The position numbers were made by a program, and so were the translations under genes. From Dryocola boscaweniae (GTDB lineage: Bacteria > Pseudomonadota > Gammaproteobacteria > Enterobacterales > Enterobacteriaceae): a DNA stretch of 64,000 bases. The stretch lies in assembly GCF_025215095.1 (NCBI RefSeq), contig NZ_JALHAP010000068.1, forward strand, positions 46,232-110,231, given 5' to 3'. Of this stretch, positions 30,344 to 39,884 are shown in pieces (within the stretch, counting starts at the first letter, position 1; each line of letters starts with the position of its first letter). The notes beneath the pieces were generated by a model. The model had not been told where the DNA came from. It worked only from the letters and a program-made list of their open reading frames with translations, and searched no databases.

Positions 30344-30380
30344 GTGTCTGACTTCCTTTGAAGAGGAGTCGGAGTGCGGA

Positions 30381-30833
30381 TTATTTTTCGCTGATTTCGT
30401 GGGCGTTTTCGTCAGTACGGCAGTCGCCTTCGGCGCAGTGGCCATACAGGTAAAGGCTATGGTTAGTCAGACGGATCCCGTGACGAGTGGCGATTTCACG
30501 CTGGCGGGCTTCAATTGAGTCATCGCTGAATTCAATTACTTTGCCACAATCCAGACAAATCAGGTGATCGTGATGGTGCTGCTGTGTCAGTTCGAAAACT
30601 GACTTGCCACCTTCGAAGTTATGACGGGTAACAATACCTGCGTCATCAAACTGGTTCAGCACGCGGTAAACCGTGGCCAGACCAATCTCTTCGCCCATAT
30701 CAATCAGTCGTTTGTATAACTCTTCCGCACTGACGTGATGGTTCACCGGTCCCTGCAACACTTCAAGGATTTTTAATCGCGGAAGCGTGACTTTCAGGCC
30801 GGCCTTCTTTAATGCGGTGTTGTTGTCAGTCAT
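30381..30833 (-). CDS. fur: Ferric uptake regulator Fur
   Basis: Fur is the iron-responsive repressor of siderophore and iron-uptake genes. The 150-residue protein has an N-terminal winged helix (LKVTLPRLKILEVLQ, EEIGLATVYRVLNQFDDAG), the HHHDHLICLDCGKVIEF metal-binding segment with the C-x2-C zinc site, and a C-terminal pair (CAEGDC). It is two residues longer than E. coli Fur. The start at 30833 follows homology. A second in-frame ATG 22 codons upstream has its own good ribosome site and is described separately. Confidence 0.97.
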   Translation of the reverse strand: MTDNNTALKKAGLKVTLPRLKILEVLQGPVNHHVSAEELYKRLIDMGEEIGLATVYRVLNQFDDAGIVTRHNFEGGKSVFELTQQHHHDHLICLDCGKVIEFSDDSIEARQREIATRHGIRLTNHSLYLYGHCAEGDCRTDENAHEISEK

Positions 30834-30912
30834 GCGGAAATTGTCCTGTTGCTTAACGTTTTGCTCGGACTCGTTGAGCGTTAAGTGAATGCGTCTCATT
30901 ATATACCCTTCT
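30834..30912 (-). promoter_or_regulatory. fur leader with an upstream in-frame start codon
   Basis: Minus-strand AGAAGGG (30912-30906) is spaced correctly before ATG at 30899. From there 22 codons (MRRIHLTLNESEQNVKQQDN and two more) run without stop into fur. In E. coli the leader encodes the short ORF uof, whose translation is coupled to fur and blocked by RyhB. Here the reading frame would instead extend Fur. The 299-base gap 30834-31132 holds no other gene; a 9-base inverted repeat at 31096-31130 may mark the fldA 3' end. Confidence 0.5.
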
Positions 30913-31132
30913 TTTGTGGGTATAGTACAGCCACGTCTAAATAGAAACTGTAAGTATGAAGCATAACACAGCTAAAAAATCGTGGCCGAGTCGCTATTTG
31001 CTGGCATTTTAGCAAATGTGACCTGCGGGATATTGTACAGGGATAGACAAAAAAGTTACAAAATTGTAGCAATTATTTTCATTGGTAATATCTATCAATG
31101 CGGCACAAACGTTTTATTTGCGCCGCATTGCA

Positions 31133-31663
31133 TCAGGCGTTAATGATATCAGCCAGATTCAGCTCGTCAGCAACTTGTTTGGTCCATTTCTCAACACGCT
31201 CGGCGGTCAGCTCCGGCTGGCGGTCTTCATCGATAGCCAGACCGACGAAATGATCGTCGTCTGCAAGACCTTTAGATGCTTCGAAGTGATAACCCGCGGT
31301 TGGCCAGTGACCTACGATTGCCGCGCCGCGTGGCTCGATGATGTCGCGAATGGTACCCAGGGCGTCGCAGAAATATTCCGCGTAATCTTCCTGATCGCCG
31401 CAGCCGAAGAGCGCAACCAGCTTGCCGTTGAAATCAACTTCTTCAAGAGTCGGGAAGAAATCATCCCAGTCGCACTGTGCTTCGCCGTAGTACCATGTAG
31501 GGATGCCCAGCAGCAGAATGTCGAAACCTTCGAGATCTTCCTTACTGCTCTTCGCAATGTCACGCACTTCAGCAACATCTTTACCGAGCTGTTTTTGAAT
31601 CATTTTTGCGATATTTTCGGTGTTACCAGTATCGCTGCCGAAAAAAATGCCTACGATTGCCAT
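31133..31663 (-). CDS. fldA: Flavodoxin 1
   Basis: FldA is an FMN electron carrier serving radical-SAM and other reductive enzymes; it is essential in E. coli. The 176 residues start [20 protein letters not shown], with the FMN phosphate loop SDTGNT at residues 10-15. The isoalloxazine-stacking residues lie in IPTWYYGE and [13 protein letters not shown]. Start 31663 is chosen by homology over 31726. MiaB upstream in this window is a radical-SAM enzyme that can use flavodoxin (family knowledge). Confidence 0.97.
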   Translation of the reverse strand: MAIVGIFFGSDTGNTENIAKMIQKQLGKDVAEVRDIAKSSKEDLEGFDILLLGIPTWYYGEAQCDWDDFFPTLEEVDFNGKLVALFGCGDQEDYAEYFCDALGTIRDIIEPRGAAIVGHWPTAGYHFEASKGLADDDHFVGLAIDEDRQPELTAERVEKWTKQVADELNLADIINA

Positions 31664-31842
31664 GAGTAAAATAACCTCTTGAAACTTAATGGTATGGTGG
31701 CGGAGTATAGCCCACAGATGGGGCAATCATAGCAGAACAGGCCACAGTGCGGAAACAGCTATCATAGCGCTGTGCACAGACTGCAACATGATGGCGCATT
31801 AAGCGCCAGTTTCACTTGAGGACAGGGTGGGCTGACAAATGG

Positions 31843-32124
31843 TTAGCTCAGGTGTTGCTTGAGCTGTGTTAACAACATCTCTTCAATCAGTTCGCTGCGG
31901 CTGATATTTCTGGCTTCAGCAAGCTGAGTTAGCGCATCCACCGCTTCGTTGTTGAGTTTTAGCTCGACTCGTTTCAGGCCGCGTACTTTATCGCGTTTGA
32001 GCTGGTTACGTTTGTTGATACGCAGTTGCTCATCTCGCGTTAGCGGATTGGTTTTTGGCCGCCCCGGGCGACGCTCGTCCGCGAACAGATCTAATGTAGT
32101 ACGGTCCGTTTGTTCTTTTGCCAT
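31843..32124 (-). CDS. ybfE: YbfE, ribbon-helix-helix-type protein, SOS gene in E. coli
   Basis: A 93-residue basic protein, MAKEQTDRTTLDLFADERRP onward. The basic, proline-rich N-terminal half (GRPKTNP, KRNQLKRDKVRGLKR) and the C-terminal VELKLNNEAVDALTQL...SRSELIEEML resemble a ribbon-helix-helix DNA-binding fold. In E. coli ybfE is in the LexA regulon, but its function is unknown. The start at 32124 fits homology; the ATG at 32199 adds 25 unsupported residues. The C-terminus differs from E. coli and is slightly shorter. Confidence 0.9.
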   Translation of the reverse strand: MAKEQTDRTTLDLFADERRPGRPKTNPLTRDEQLRINKRNQLKRDKVRGLKRVELKLNNEAVDALTQLAEARNISRSELIEEMLLTQLKQHLS

Positions 32125-32259
32125 GATTAGAGTACTGACAGGAATTTCGGGATGCTGCGAGCAGAATGCTCCGGCGCATTTAAGCGCGCCATCATACATC
32201 AGGGAATTCTGCGCGCCAACGCGTTAGCCGCAACTTACGGCCAGTCGGTCTGTTTTTAA

Positions 32260-33036
32260 TCAGTTTAGGGAAGATTCATCGATAAAACGGTGAATGGCGC
32301 GTAAAACCGCTTCTGGTTTCTCGGCGTGAACCCAGTGCCCTGCGCCTGCAACAACGTGGGCACGAGCCCCGGGAAACTGTGCCAGCAACGCATCCCGGTG
32401 CGTTTCATCCACATAAGGCGAGTCGCCGCCGCGGATAAACAGAGCCGGATGCTCCCAGGCCGGAACGTTTTGCCAGCCAACGATATTTTCATACTCCTTC
32501 CACAACACCGGCACGTTGAATTTCCAGTCGCCTTCGGCAAAGGACTTCAGCAGGAACTGAATCACGCCTTCTTCTTTTATATGCTCGCGCATTAAAGCTG
32601 CGGCCTGCTGACGAGTTTTCGCACCGGCGTGGCTCACCGCATTAATCGCGGCAAAAATCTCATCGTGACGACGCACCCGGTAATCGACCGGAGCGATATC
32701 AATCAGCACAAGTTTGTCGATACGCTCAGGGGCGATAGCCGTCAGCGCCATAGCGACTTTACCGCCCATCGAATGACCGACAATTATCGCTTTTTCAAAA
32801 CCGTATTCGTCCAGCGTTTCCAGCACATCCTGCGCCATTGCTGGATAATTCATTTCATCGCTGCGGGGAGACTGGCCGTGATTACGCAGATCTATTTGCA
32901 GCAGCGTATGATCCTGCCCGAGATCGCGAGCGAGCACGCCGAGGTTATCAAGGCTGCCAAACAGGCCGTGAATGAGAACAACAGGAGAATTGCTAGTCGA
33001 TTGTTGCGCAGTTTGCAGGCGAGCGTTTAATTTCAT
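32260..33036 (-). CDS. ybfF: YbfF, alpha/beta-hydrolase esterase
   Basis: A 258-residue alpha/beta-hydrolase. The oxyanion region is HGLFGS, the nucleophile is Ser89 in GHSMGG, and the catalytic His lies in GAGHWVHAEKP near the C-terminus. E. coli YbfF hydrolyses acyl-CoA and short esters in vitro; its physiological substrate is unknown. The start at 33036 begins MKLNARLQ; the longer reading from 33108 runs into the seqA promoter region. It is divergent from seqA. Confidence 0.92.
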   Translation of the reverse strand: MKLNARLQTAQQSTSNSPVVLIHGLFGSLDNLGVLARDLGQDHTLLQIDLRNHGQSPRSDEMNYPAMAQDVLETLDEYGFEKAIIVGHSMGGKVAMALTAIAPERIDKLVLIDIAPVDYRVRRHDEIFAAINAVSHAGAKTRQQAAALMREHIKEEGVIQFLLKSFAEGDWKFNVPVLWKEYENIVGWQNVPAWEHPALFIRGGDSPYVDETHRDALLAQFPGARAHVVAGAGHWVHAEKPEAVLRAIHRFIDESSLN

Positions 33037-33222
33037 GGCAAAGTTCTTTTTTTTGATTCGTAGGGTTAGGGTATCATGAAGACATTCCTGCCGCAGTGCC
33101 GCAAACATTCAGTTTAATCTGGCTTTATTGGGCGACACCTGTTTGGCGCTACCCGCTGTTGGGATTTGCTCCTATAATCCCAACGACTTGTATTCAGAAT
33201 TAAGATATCGCACTGGATGAAG

Positions 33223-33777
33223 ATGAAAACGATTGAAGTTGATGACGAGCTATATCGCTATATTGCCAGCCACACGCAACACATTGGCGAGAGCGCGTCC
33301 GATATTTTACGGCGAATGTTGAAATTTACCGCCGGTCAGACTCCCGCAGCGACGACTTCCCCTACAGCGAATTCCGCACAACCTGCGGCAATCCCTGCTC
33401 CTGAAGATAAACCCGTGAATCGGGCTCGCGATCGCGTGCGCGCCGTTCGTGAGTTGCTACTCTCTGATGAGTACGCCGAGCAAAAGAAAGCCGTTAATCG
33501 TTTCATGATGGTGCTTTCTACGCTCTACCAACTGGATGCGAAAACTTTTGGCGAAGCCACTGAGTCTTTGCATGGCCGTACGCGTGTCTACTTTGCCGGC
33601 AACGAACAAACGTTGCTGGCTAATGGCAATCAGACCAAGCCAAAACATGTTCCGGGTACGCCATACTGGGTTATCACCAACACCAATACGGGTCGCAAAT
33701 GCAGCATGATCGAACACATCATGCAATCAATGCAGTTCCCGGCGGAATTGATTGAGAAGGTTTGCGGCACTATTTAA
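33223..33777 (+). CDS. seqA: SeqA, negative modulator of replication initiation
   Basis: SeqA binds hemimethylated GATC sites and sequesters newly replicated oriC. The 184 residues have an N-terminal multimerisation domain ([19 protein letters not shown]), a variable Ala/Pro/Thr linker (about 38-65, longer than in E. coli), and a C-terminal DNA-binding domain with HGRTRVYFA and [24 protein letters not shown]. An ATG two codons earlier (33217) is possible; 33223 fits the E. coli N-terminus. It is 22 bases before pgm, and the two are cotranscribed in E. coli. Confidence 0.96.
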   Translation: MKTIEVDDELYRYIASHTQHIGESASDILRRMLKFTAGQTPAATTSPTANSAQPAAIPAPEDKPVNRARDRVRAVRELLLSDEYAEQKKAVNRFMMVLSTLYQLDAKTFGEATESLHGRTRVYFAGNEQTLLANGNQTKPKHVPGTPYWVITNTNTGRKCSMIEHIMQSMQFPAELIEKVCGTI

Positions 33778-33799
33778 TCTGCGTCAAAAGGAAGGGCCA

Positions 33800-35443
33800 A
33801 TGGCTAACCACAACCGTGCAGGTCAACCTGCGCAACAGAGCGATTTGATTAACGTAGCCCAGCTAACGGCCCAGTACTACGTGCTGAAACCGGAAGCGGG
33901 CAATAGCGAACACGCGGTGAAATTCGGCACCTCCGGCCACCGCGGCAGTGCGGCTCGTCATAGCTTTAACGAACCGCATATTCTGGCAATTGCTCAGGCG
34001 ATTGCTGAAGATCGTGCTAAGAACGGCATCACTGGCCCTTGCTATGTTGGTAAAGACACTCATGCCCTGTCTGAGCCTGCGTTTATCTCCGTGCTGGAAG
34101 TGCTGGCGGCAAACGGTGTGGATATCATTGTTCAACAGGCGAACGGCTACACGCCGACGCCTGCTGTGTCTAATGCGATTCTGACGCACAACAAAGAAGA
34201 CGGCGCTCAGGCGGACGGTATCGTTATCACGCCTTCGCACAACCCGCCTGAAGATGGCGGCATCAAATACAATCCACCTAACGGTGGCCCGGCTGATACC
34301 AACGTCACAAAAGTTATTGAAGAGCGTGCAAATGCGCTGCTGGCCGATGGTCTGAAAGACGTGAAACGTATTTCTCTCGACCAGGCCTGGGCAAGCGGCC
34401 ACGTGAAAGAGTTAGATCTGGTGCAGCCGTTTATCGAAGGGCTGGTGGACATTATCGACATGGCCGCCATCCAGAAAGCGGGCCTGAAGCTGGGCGTTGA
34501 TCCGCTTGGCGGCTCCGGCATCGAATACTGGCAGCGTATTGCGAAACACTACAATCTGGATCTGACCATCGTAAACGATCAGGTAGATCAGACTTTCCGC
34601 TTTATGCACCTCGACAAAGACGGCGCGATCCGTATGGATTGCTCGTCTGAATGCGCGATGGCAGGTCTGCTGGCGCTGCGCGACAAATTCGACCTGGCCT
34701 TCGCCAACGACCCGGACTACGACCGTCACGGCATTGTCACCCCGGCCGGCCTGATGAACCCGAACCATTATCTGGCCGTCGCGATTAATTATCTGTTCCA
34801 GCATCGTCCACAGTGGGGCAAAGACGTGGCGGTAGGTAAAACGCTGGTTTCGTCCGCCATGATTGACCGCGTCGTCAACGACCTGGGCCGCAAGCTGGTG
34901 GAAGTGCCGGTTGGCTTTAAATGGTTTGTAGACGGTTTGTTTGACGGCAGCTTTGGTTTTGGTGGCGAAGAAAGCGCCGGGGCATCCTTCCTGCGCTTTG
35001 ACGGCACGCCATGGTCGACTGATAAAGACGGCATTATCATGTGCCTGCTGGCGGCAGAAATTACCGCCGTTACCGGTAAAAACCCGCAGCAGCATTACGA
35101 CGAACTGGCAGCCCGCTTCGGCGCGCCAAGCTATAACCGCCTGCAGGCTTCCGCCACTTCAGCACAAAAAGCTGCGCTGTCGAAGTTGTCCCCGGAAATG
35201 GTCAGCGCGGATACCCTGGCAGGCGACCCGATCACTGCACGTTTAACCGCGGCTCCGGGTAACGGCGCCTCCATCGGCGGTCTGAAAGTGATGACCGAGA
35301 ATGGCTGGTTCGCGGCTCGTCCGTCCGGTACTGAAGATGCGTACAAAATCTATTGTGAAAGTTTCCTGGGCGCCGAACATCGCCAACAAATTGAAAAAGA
35401 AGCGGTAGAGATTGTTAGCGAAGTGCTGAAAAACGCGAAGTAA
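33800..35443 (+). CDS. pgm: Phosphoglucomutase
   Basis: Pgm interconverts glucose-1-P and glucose-6-P and feeds UDP-glucose synthesis. The 547 residues include the sugar-phosphate motif GTSGHRG, the phosphoserine S146 in [11 protein letters not shown], the metal loop DPDYDRHG, the sugar loop [10 protein letters not shown], and the phosphate-binding [11 protein letters not shown] at the C-terminus. The start at 33800 follows AAGGAAGG; a longer in-frame reading overlaps seqA and is rejected. Confidence 0.97.
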   Translation: MANHNRAGQPAQQSDLINVAQLTAQYYVLKPEAGNSEHAVKFGTSGHRGSAARHSFNEPHILAIAQAIAEDRAKNGITGPCYVGKDTHALSEPAFISVLEVLAANGVDIIVQQANGYTPTPAVSNAILTHNKEDGAQADGIVITPSHNPPEDGGIKYNPPNGGPADTNVTKVIEERANALLADGLKDVKRISLDQAWASGHVKELDLVQPFIEGLVDIIDMAAIQKAGLKLGVDPLGGSGIEYWQRIAKHYNLDLTIVNDQVDQTFRFMHLDKDGAIRMDCSSECAMAGLLALRDKFDLAFANDPDYDRHGIVTPAGLMNPNHYLAVAINYLFQHRPQWGKDVAVGKTLVSSAMIDRVVNDLGRKLVEVPVGFKWFVDGLFDGSFGFGGEESAGASFLRFDGTPWSTDKDGIIMCLLAAEITAVTGKNPQQHYDELAARFGAPSYNRLQASATSAQKAALSKLSPEMVSADTLAGDPITARLTAAPGNGASIGGLKVMTENGWFAARPSGTEDAYKIYCESFLGAEHRQQIEKEAVEIVSEVLKNAK

Positions 35444-35460
35444 GCTGCAGCGAATCCATA

Positions 35461-35485
35461 AAGGCGCCCTGGGGCGCCTTTTTTG
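35461..35485 (+). terminator. pgm terminator
   Basis: A GC-rich palindrome (aaggcgccc / gggcgcctt) followed by TTTTTT, 18 bases after the pgm stop. The following 280 bases (35486-35765) hold no gene and presumably carry the ybfA promoter. Confidence 0.92.
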
Positions 35486-35765
35486 TATCTGTAAATCAGG
35501 CCTGCTCGCAGTTCATTTCGTTTTACCGCCGGATGCGAGACAGGGCAGGCGTACAAATACAAAGTCCCTTATTTAACTAATGGTTAGTACTTATTTAACT
35601 TTTTTGTAACTAAATTACGGAACGAATGTAAATATCTGCACAACAAGTGCGATCAAGTGGTCTGATGAGTAGTAAAATTTCAGCCGATGCGATACTATTT
35701 TGGTCAGATAACAAGTTCTGAATTCCCGGCTTTTGTTGCCGGTCACAAAATAAAGGGAGAAGCCT

Positions 35766-35972
35766 ATGTCTTTATACAAAGAATATCCTGCGCATCAGGT
35801 TATCCTGCGTCGCATCTTCGCAGTAGCCGCTGGCATACTGGCGCTGCCGGTAATGTTGTTCTGGAAAGATCGCGCGCGTTTTTACAGCTATCTGCACCGC
35901 GTCTGGTCGAAAACAAGCGATCAGCCAGTCTGGCTGGCTCAGGCAGAAGCCGCTTCCGGCGATTTCTACTAA
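35766..35972 (+). CDS. ybfA: YbfA, small membrane-associated protein of unknown function
   Basis: A 68-residue protein close to E. coli YbfA. It has one hydrophobic segment ([19 protein letters not shown], about residues 15-33), then a basic, aromatic part ([16 protein letters not shown]) and a conserved end GDFY. A strong AAGGGAG site precedes it. It is probably an inner-membrane small protein; no function is assigned. It is monocistronic, bounded by a terminator on each side. Confidence 0.88.
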   Translation: MSLYKEYPAHQVILRRIFAVAAGILALPVMLFWKDRARFYSYLHRVWSKTSDQPVWLAQAEAASGDFY

Positions 35973-35990
35973 GACCTGATTCAAAGCTAA

Positions 35991-36020
35991 AAAGGCTACC
36001 CAAAAGGGTAGCCTTTTTTG
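35991..36020 (+). terminator. ybfA terminator
   Basis: An 11-base stem (aaaggctaccc / gggtagccttt) with a four-base loop and T run, 18 bases after ybfA. Confidence 0.92.
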
Positions 36021-36067
36021 TTATGGCGACTTGCTACACTTAGAGTTCATCACAAAGGAGTAAACTC

Positions 36068-37024
36068 ATGAGCGGCAATATTCCAGTCGGCATCAGCGCC
36101 TGTTTACTCGGGGAAAACGTCCGCTTTGACGGCGGTCATAAACGGTTGGCGTTTGCTGTCGACGAGCTTGCGCCCTGGGTGCGTTTTGAGCCCGTTTGCC
36201 CGGAAATGGCAATTGGTCTACCTACGCCGCGCCCGGCGCTGCGTTTAATAAAGGTAGATGACGGCGAAATCGCGCTACGTTTTAGTAACCATACGGAAGG
36301 TGATTTGACCCAGGAGATGCAGCAGTTTTCCGCCAGGCGCATCCCGGGCCTTGCGCATCTTTGTGGCTATATTGTTTGCGCAAAATCTCCGAGCTGTGGC
36401 ATGGAACGGGTGCGGGTTTACGAACCCGTTGGCAATAACAATCGTAAAAATGGTACCGGCATCTTTACCGCTGAGCTCAAACGCCAGATGCCGTGGCTGC
36501 CCGTTGAGGAAGATGGCCGCTTACAGGACCCCCCAATTCGCGAGAATTTTGTTGAGCGTATCTACACGCTTTTTGAGCTCAACAACCTGTACAAAAAAGG
36601 GCTGACGAGAGGCGGGCTTATTGGTTTTCACAGCCGCTATAAGCTGCTGTTGCTGGCGCATTCCCAGCCGCAATATCGCGAACTGGGGCGTTTTGTCGCG
36701 GATATAGAAAACTGGGAATCGCTGGATGATTTCTTTATCGAATACCGTCTGCGCTTAATGTTACTGCTTGAGCATCAGGCCACGCGCCGTAATCACACAA
36801 ATGTGCTGATGCATGTTCAGGGCTATTTTCGTCGTCAGCTAAGCTCCCGCCAGCGTCAGGAGTTATCGGAGTTGATTGACCGGTATCGTCTGGGAACCCA
36901 GCCGCTTCTGGCCCCCGTCACTTTGTTAAAACACTACATGGCAGAATATCCTGACCAATATTTAGCGCAGCAGCGCTATTTTGAACCCTATCCTGAGGCT
37001 CTACGCTTGCGCTACGGCAATTAA
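36068..37024 (+). CDS. ybgA: Two-domain YbgA: TudS-like (DUF523) desulfidase domain plus DUF1722
   Basis: The 318-residue product has two parts. Residues 1 to about 150 are DUF523: SACLLGENVRFDGG with Cys12, PVCPEMAIGLPTPRP with Cys44, and AKSPSCGMERVRV with Cys110. Three such cysteines bind the [4Fe-4S] cluster of TudS thiouracil desulfurases. Residues about 160-318 are DUF1722 (LTRGGLIGFHSRYKLLLLAHSQ, HTNVLMHVQGYFRRQL). E. coli K-12 YbgA (169 residues) has only the second part. It ends 13 bases before phr, so they are likely one operon. Desulfuration activity is inferred from the cysteines and not proven. Confidence 0.9.
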   Translation: MSGNIPVGISACLLGENVRFDGGHKRLAFAVDELAPWVRFEPVCPEMAIGLPTPRPALRLIKVDDGEIALRFSNHTEGDLTQEMQQFSARRIPGLAHLCGYIVCAKSPSCGMERVRVYEPVGNNNRKNGTGIFTAELKRQMPWLPVEEDGRLQDPPIRENFVERIYTLFELNNLYKKGLTRGGLIGFHSRYKLLLLAHSQPQYRELGRFVADIENWESLDDFFIEYRLRLMLLLEHQATRRNHTNVLMHVQGYFRRQLSSRQRQELSELIDRYRLGTQPLLAPVTLLKHYMAEYPDQYLAQQRYFEPYPEALRLRYGN

Positions 37025-37037
37025 TTCAGGGAGTTGT

Positions 37038-38474
37038 ATGGCCACTCATCTGGTCTGGTTTCGCAGTGACTTACGTGTTTCCGATAACCTGGCGCTCGCG
37101 GCGGCCTGCCGCGATCCCGGAGCTAAAGTCATCGTTCTTTTTATCGCCACGCCTGAACAATGGCGACAACACGATATGTCACCCCGCCAGGCTGAATTTC
37201 TCTGGCAGCATCTGCGTTTGCTGCAAACATCTCTGGCCGAACGCGGGATAGCGCTTTTTATTAAACAAGTGGCCGATTTCACGGCTTCTATTGAGTACCT
37301 GAAAGGGTTCTGCGCCAGTCAAAACGTGGATGCTCTGTTTTACAACTATCAGTATGAGATCAACGAGCGCGAACGTGACGCGGCGGTGGAGAAAATTCTC
37401 GGGCGAGACGTAATATGCCAGGGCTTTGATGACAGCGTGCTCCTGCCGCCCGGCAGCGTAACCACCGGCAATCATGAGATGTACAAGGTTTTTACTCCTT
37501 TCAGCAAAGCATTTATTAAACGGTTGCAGGAAGGATTGCCGGAATGCGTTTCGGCGCCGCATTCTCGTGGCGAGCCGCTTGTTATCAAAGAGCCTGCGCC
37601 TTTTGATTATCCTGGTGAGAAAGTGGATACGGCGTTGTTTCCCGTTGGCGAACGAGCGGCTATTGCAAAGCTGCGGGAATTTTGCCTGCGTCCTGCCGTC
37701 GATTATGCCGAACAGCGTGACTTCCCGGCAATTGAAGGCACCAGTCGCCTGTCGCCATATTTAGCGCTCGGGGTGATTTCGCCGCGCCAGTGTCTGCATC
37801 GATTATTAAAAGAACATCCGCAGGCTATAGAGGGCGGGGAGGGGGCGACGTGGTTAAACGAGCTTATCTGGCGTGAGTTTTATCGCCATCTGCTTGTGGC
37901 CTGGCCGAAGCTCTGCCGCTTTCGTCCGTTTATCCCATGGACGGACAAGGTGCGCTGGCATCAGGATAAGGAACGGCTGGAGGCCTGGCAGAAAGGGAAA
38001 ACGGGTTTCCCGATTGTCGATGCCGCAATGCGCCAACTCAACGCCACCGGCTGGATGCATAACCGTCTGCGCATGGTTGTTGCCAGCTTCCTTGTAAAAG
38101 ATTTGCTCATCGACTGGCGGGCCGGCGAGCGCTACTTTATGTCGCAATTGATCGACGGCGATCTTGCGGCGAATAATGGAGGCTGGCAATGGGCGGCCTC
38201 CACTGGTACCGATGCGGCACCTTATTTCCGTATCTTCAATCCCACCACGCAGGGAGAGCGATTTGACGCCGAAGGAGCGTTTATTCGCCATTGGCTGCCC
38301 GAACTGAAAGCCGTTCCAGGCAAATATATCCATTCACCGTGGATTTGGGCGGATAAACAGCAGCAGACTCTGGACTATCCGCGCCCGATTGTTGACCATA
38401 AGCAGGCACGTATTGCGACACTTGCCGCCTATGAGGCGGCCCGAAAACCGGAAGATAAACAAGATGAAAAATAG
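37038..38474 (+). CDS. phr: Deoxyribodipyrimidine photolyase
   Basis: Phr repairs cyclobutane pyrimidine dimers with light, using FADH- and a folate antenna. The 478 residues begin MATHLVWFRSDLRVSDNLAL (antenna domain). The FAD-binding helical domain includes GEGATWLNELIWREFYRH, NATGWMHNRLRM, DLLIDWRAGERYFM and NNGGWQWAASTGTD, with the tryptophan electron chain. The start at 37038 follows CAGGGAG; an earlier in-frame ATG lies inside ybgA. The last 11 bases overlap ybgI. Confidence 0.97.
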   Translation: MATHLVWFRSDLRVSDNLALAAACRDPGAKVIVLFIATPEQWRQHDMSPRQAEFLWQHLRLLQTSLAERGIALFIKQVADFTASIEYLKGFCASQNVDALFYNYQYEINERERDAAVEKILGRDVICQGFDDSVLLPPGSVTTGNHEMYKVFTPFSKAFIKRLQEGLPECVSAPHSRGEPLVIKEPAPFDYPGEKVDTALFPVGERAAIAKLREFCLRPAVDYAEQRDFPAIEGTSRLSPYLALGVISPRQCLHRLLKEHPQAIEGGEGATWLNELIWREFYRHLLVAWPKLCRFRPFIPWTDKVRWHQDKERLEAWQKGKTGFPIVDAAMRQLNATGWMHNRLRMVVASFLVKDLLIDWRAGERYFMSQLIDGDLAANNGGWQWAASTGTDAAPYFRIFNPTTQGERFDAEGAFIRHWLPELKAVPGKYIHSPWIWADKQQQTLDYPRPIVDHKQARIATLAAYEAARKPEDKQDEK

Positions 38475-39207
38475 CGAACTGGAACGCCTGATCAACGAAA
38501 AACTCAACAGCGCGGCGATAAGCGACTACGCGCCAAACGGCCTGCAGGTTGAGGGGCGTGAAGAGATCCGTAAAATTATCACCGGCGTAACGGCAAGCCA
38601 GGCCTTGCTGGACGAAGCGGTACGTCAAAATGCCGACGCGGTGATTGTGCACCACGGCTATTTCTGGAAAGGCGAATCACCGGTTATTCGCGGTATGAAG
38701 CGTAGCCGTCTGAAAACGCTGCTGGCAAACGACATCAATCTTTACGGCTGGCATTTGCCGCTGGATGCGCACCCGCAATTAGGCAATAACGCGCAGCTCG
38801 GTTCGTTGCTGGGCATCGAAACCAAAGGCGAAATTGAGCCGCTGGTGCCGTGGGGCGAGTTTTCCACACCGCTTTCTGGCGTGGAACTTGCTTCATGGAT
38901 TGAGATGCGGCTTGGTCGCACTCCGCTGTGGTGCGGCGATGCCGGGCCCGATCAAATTCGTCGCATCGCCTGGTGTACCGGCGGTGGGCAAAGCTTTATT
39001 GATAGCGCCGCACGTTTTGGCGTGGACGCCTTTATTACCGGTGAGGTTTCCGAACAAACCATTCACTCCGCGCGTGAACAAGGCTTGCATTTTTATGCCG
39101 CAGGACACCACGCAACCGAACGCGGCGGCATCCAGGCATTGAGCGACTGGCTCAACAGCGAAACGGATTTAGACGTGACCTTTGTCGACGTTCCTAACCC
39201 GGCATAA
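38464..39207 (+). CDS. ybgI: YbgI, NIF3/DUF34 dinuclear metal protein
   Basis: A 247-residue NIF3-family protein that forms toroidal hexamers with a dinuclear metal site in E. coli. Metal ligands are visible in [11 protein letters not shown] (His63, His64), [13 protein letters not shown] and [11 protein letters not shown]. Its reaction is not established; a GTP cyclohydrolase-like annotation exists in databases without firm proof. The start overlaps phr by 11 bases and fits homology. pxpB follows after 20 bases. Confidence 0.94.
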   Translation: MKNSELERLINEKLNSAAISDYAPNGLQVEGREEIRKIITGVTASQALLDEAVRQNADAVIVHHGYFWKGESPVIRGMKRSRLKTLLANDINLYGWHLPLDAHPQLGNNAQLGSLLGIETKGEIEPLVPWGEFSTPLSGVELASWIEMRLGRTPLWCGDAGPDQIRRIAWCTGGGQSFIDSAARFGVDAFITGEVSEQTIHSAREQGLHFYAAGHHATERGGIQALSDWLNSETDLDVTFVDVPNPA

Positions 39208-39227
39208 CGCGATATTCAGGAGGAAAA

Positions 39228-39884
39228 GTGCAAAGAGCGCGGTGTTATTTATTAGGCGAAAGCGCGGTGGTTCTGGAGCTGGAACCGCCGATATCCCTTG
39301 AGAGCCAGCAACGTATATGGGGGCTGACCCGCAGGCTTGAAGAAGCGGATTCCGTTCGGGAAGTTATTCCGGGTATGAATAACATTACCGTCGTGCTGCG
39401 CGAGCCGCAGAACCTTGCGCTGGACGGCATAGAGCGGATACAGCGCTGGTGGGAAGAGAGCGAGGCGATAATCCCTGAATCACGGCGCATTGAGATCCCG
39501 GTGATCTACGGCGGCGATACTGGGCCGGATCTTAAAGTCGTTGCCGAACATAACGGGCTAACGCCTCAACAAGTCGTGGAGCAGCATTCAGGTGCGGAAT
39601 ACGTGGTTTATTTTCTCGGCTTTCAGCCTGGTTTTGCTTATCTTGGCGGGCTTGCATCCACGTTACAAACGCCGCGCCGCGCTGAACCTCGCTTGCTGGT
39701 GCCTGCGGGTTCCGTAGGAATTGGCGGCAGCCAGACGGGAATTTATCCTCTTGCGACGCCGGGCGGCTGGCAGATTATTGGTCAGACATCCGTAAAACTG
39801 TTTAACCCTGACATTGAACCGCCAGCGTTGTTAGCGCCGGGCGATACCGTGCGCTTTGTGCCTCAGAAGGAGGGCGTGTGCTGA
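39228..39884 (+). CDS. pxpB: 5-oxoprolinase subunit B
   Basis: PxpB is one of three subunits of the prokaryotic ATP-dependent 5-oxoprolinase, which recycles 5-oxoproline to glutamate. The 218-residue product starts at GTG after CAGGAGG. It shows the cyclophilin-like KipI-type segments [25 protein letters not shown], and [20 protein letters not shown]. Its end overlaps pxpC by 7 bases. The partner pxpA, which follows pxpC in E. coli, is not present here. Confidence 0.94.
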   Translation: MQRARCYLLGESAVVLELEPPISLESQQRIWGLTRRLEEADSVREVIPGMNNITVVLREPQNLALDGIERIQRWWEESEAIIPESRRIEIPVIYGGDTGPDLKVVAEHNGLTPQQVVEQHSGAEYVVYFLGFQPGFAYLGGLASTLQTPRRAEPRLLVPAGSVGIGGSQTGIYPLATPGGWQIIGQTSVKLFNPDIEPPALLAPGDTVRFVPQKEGVC

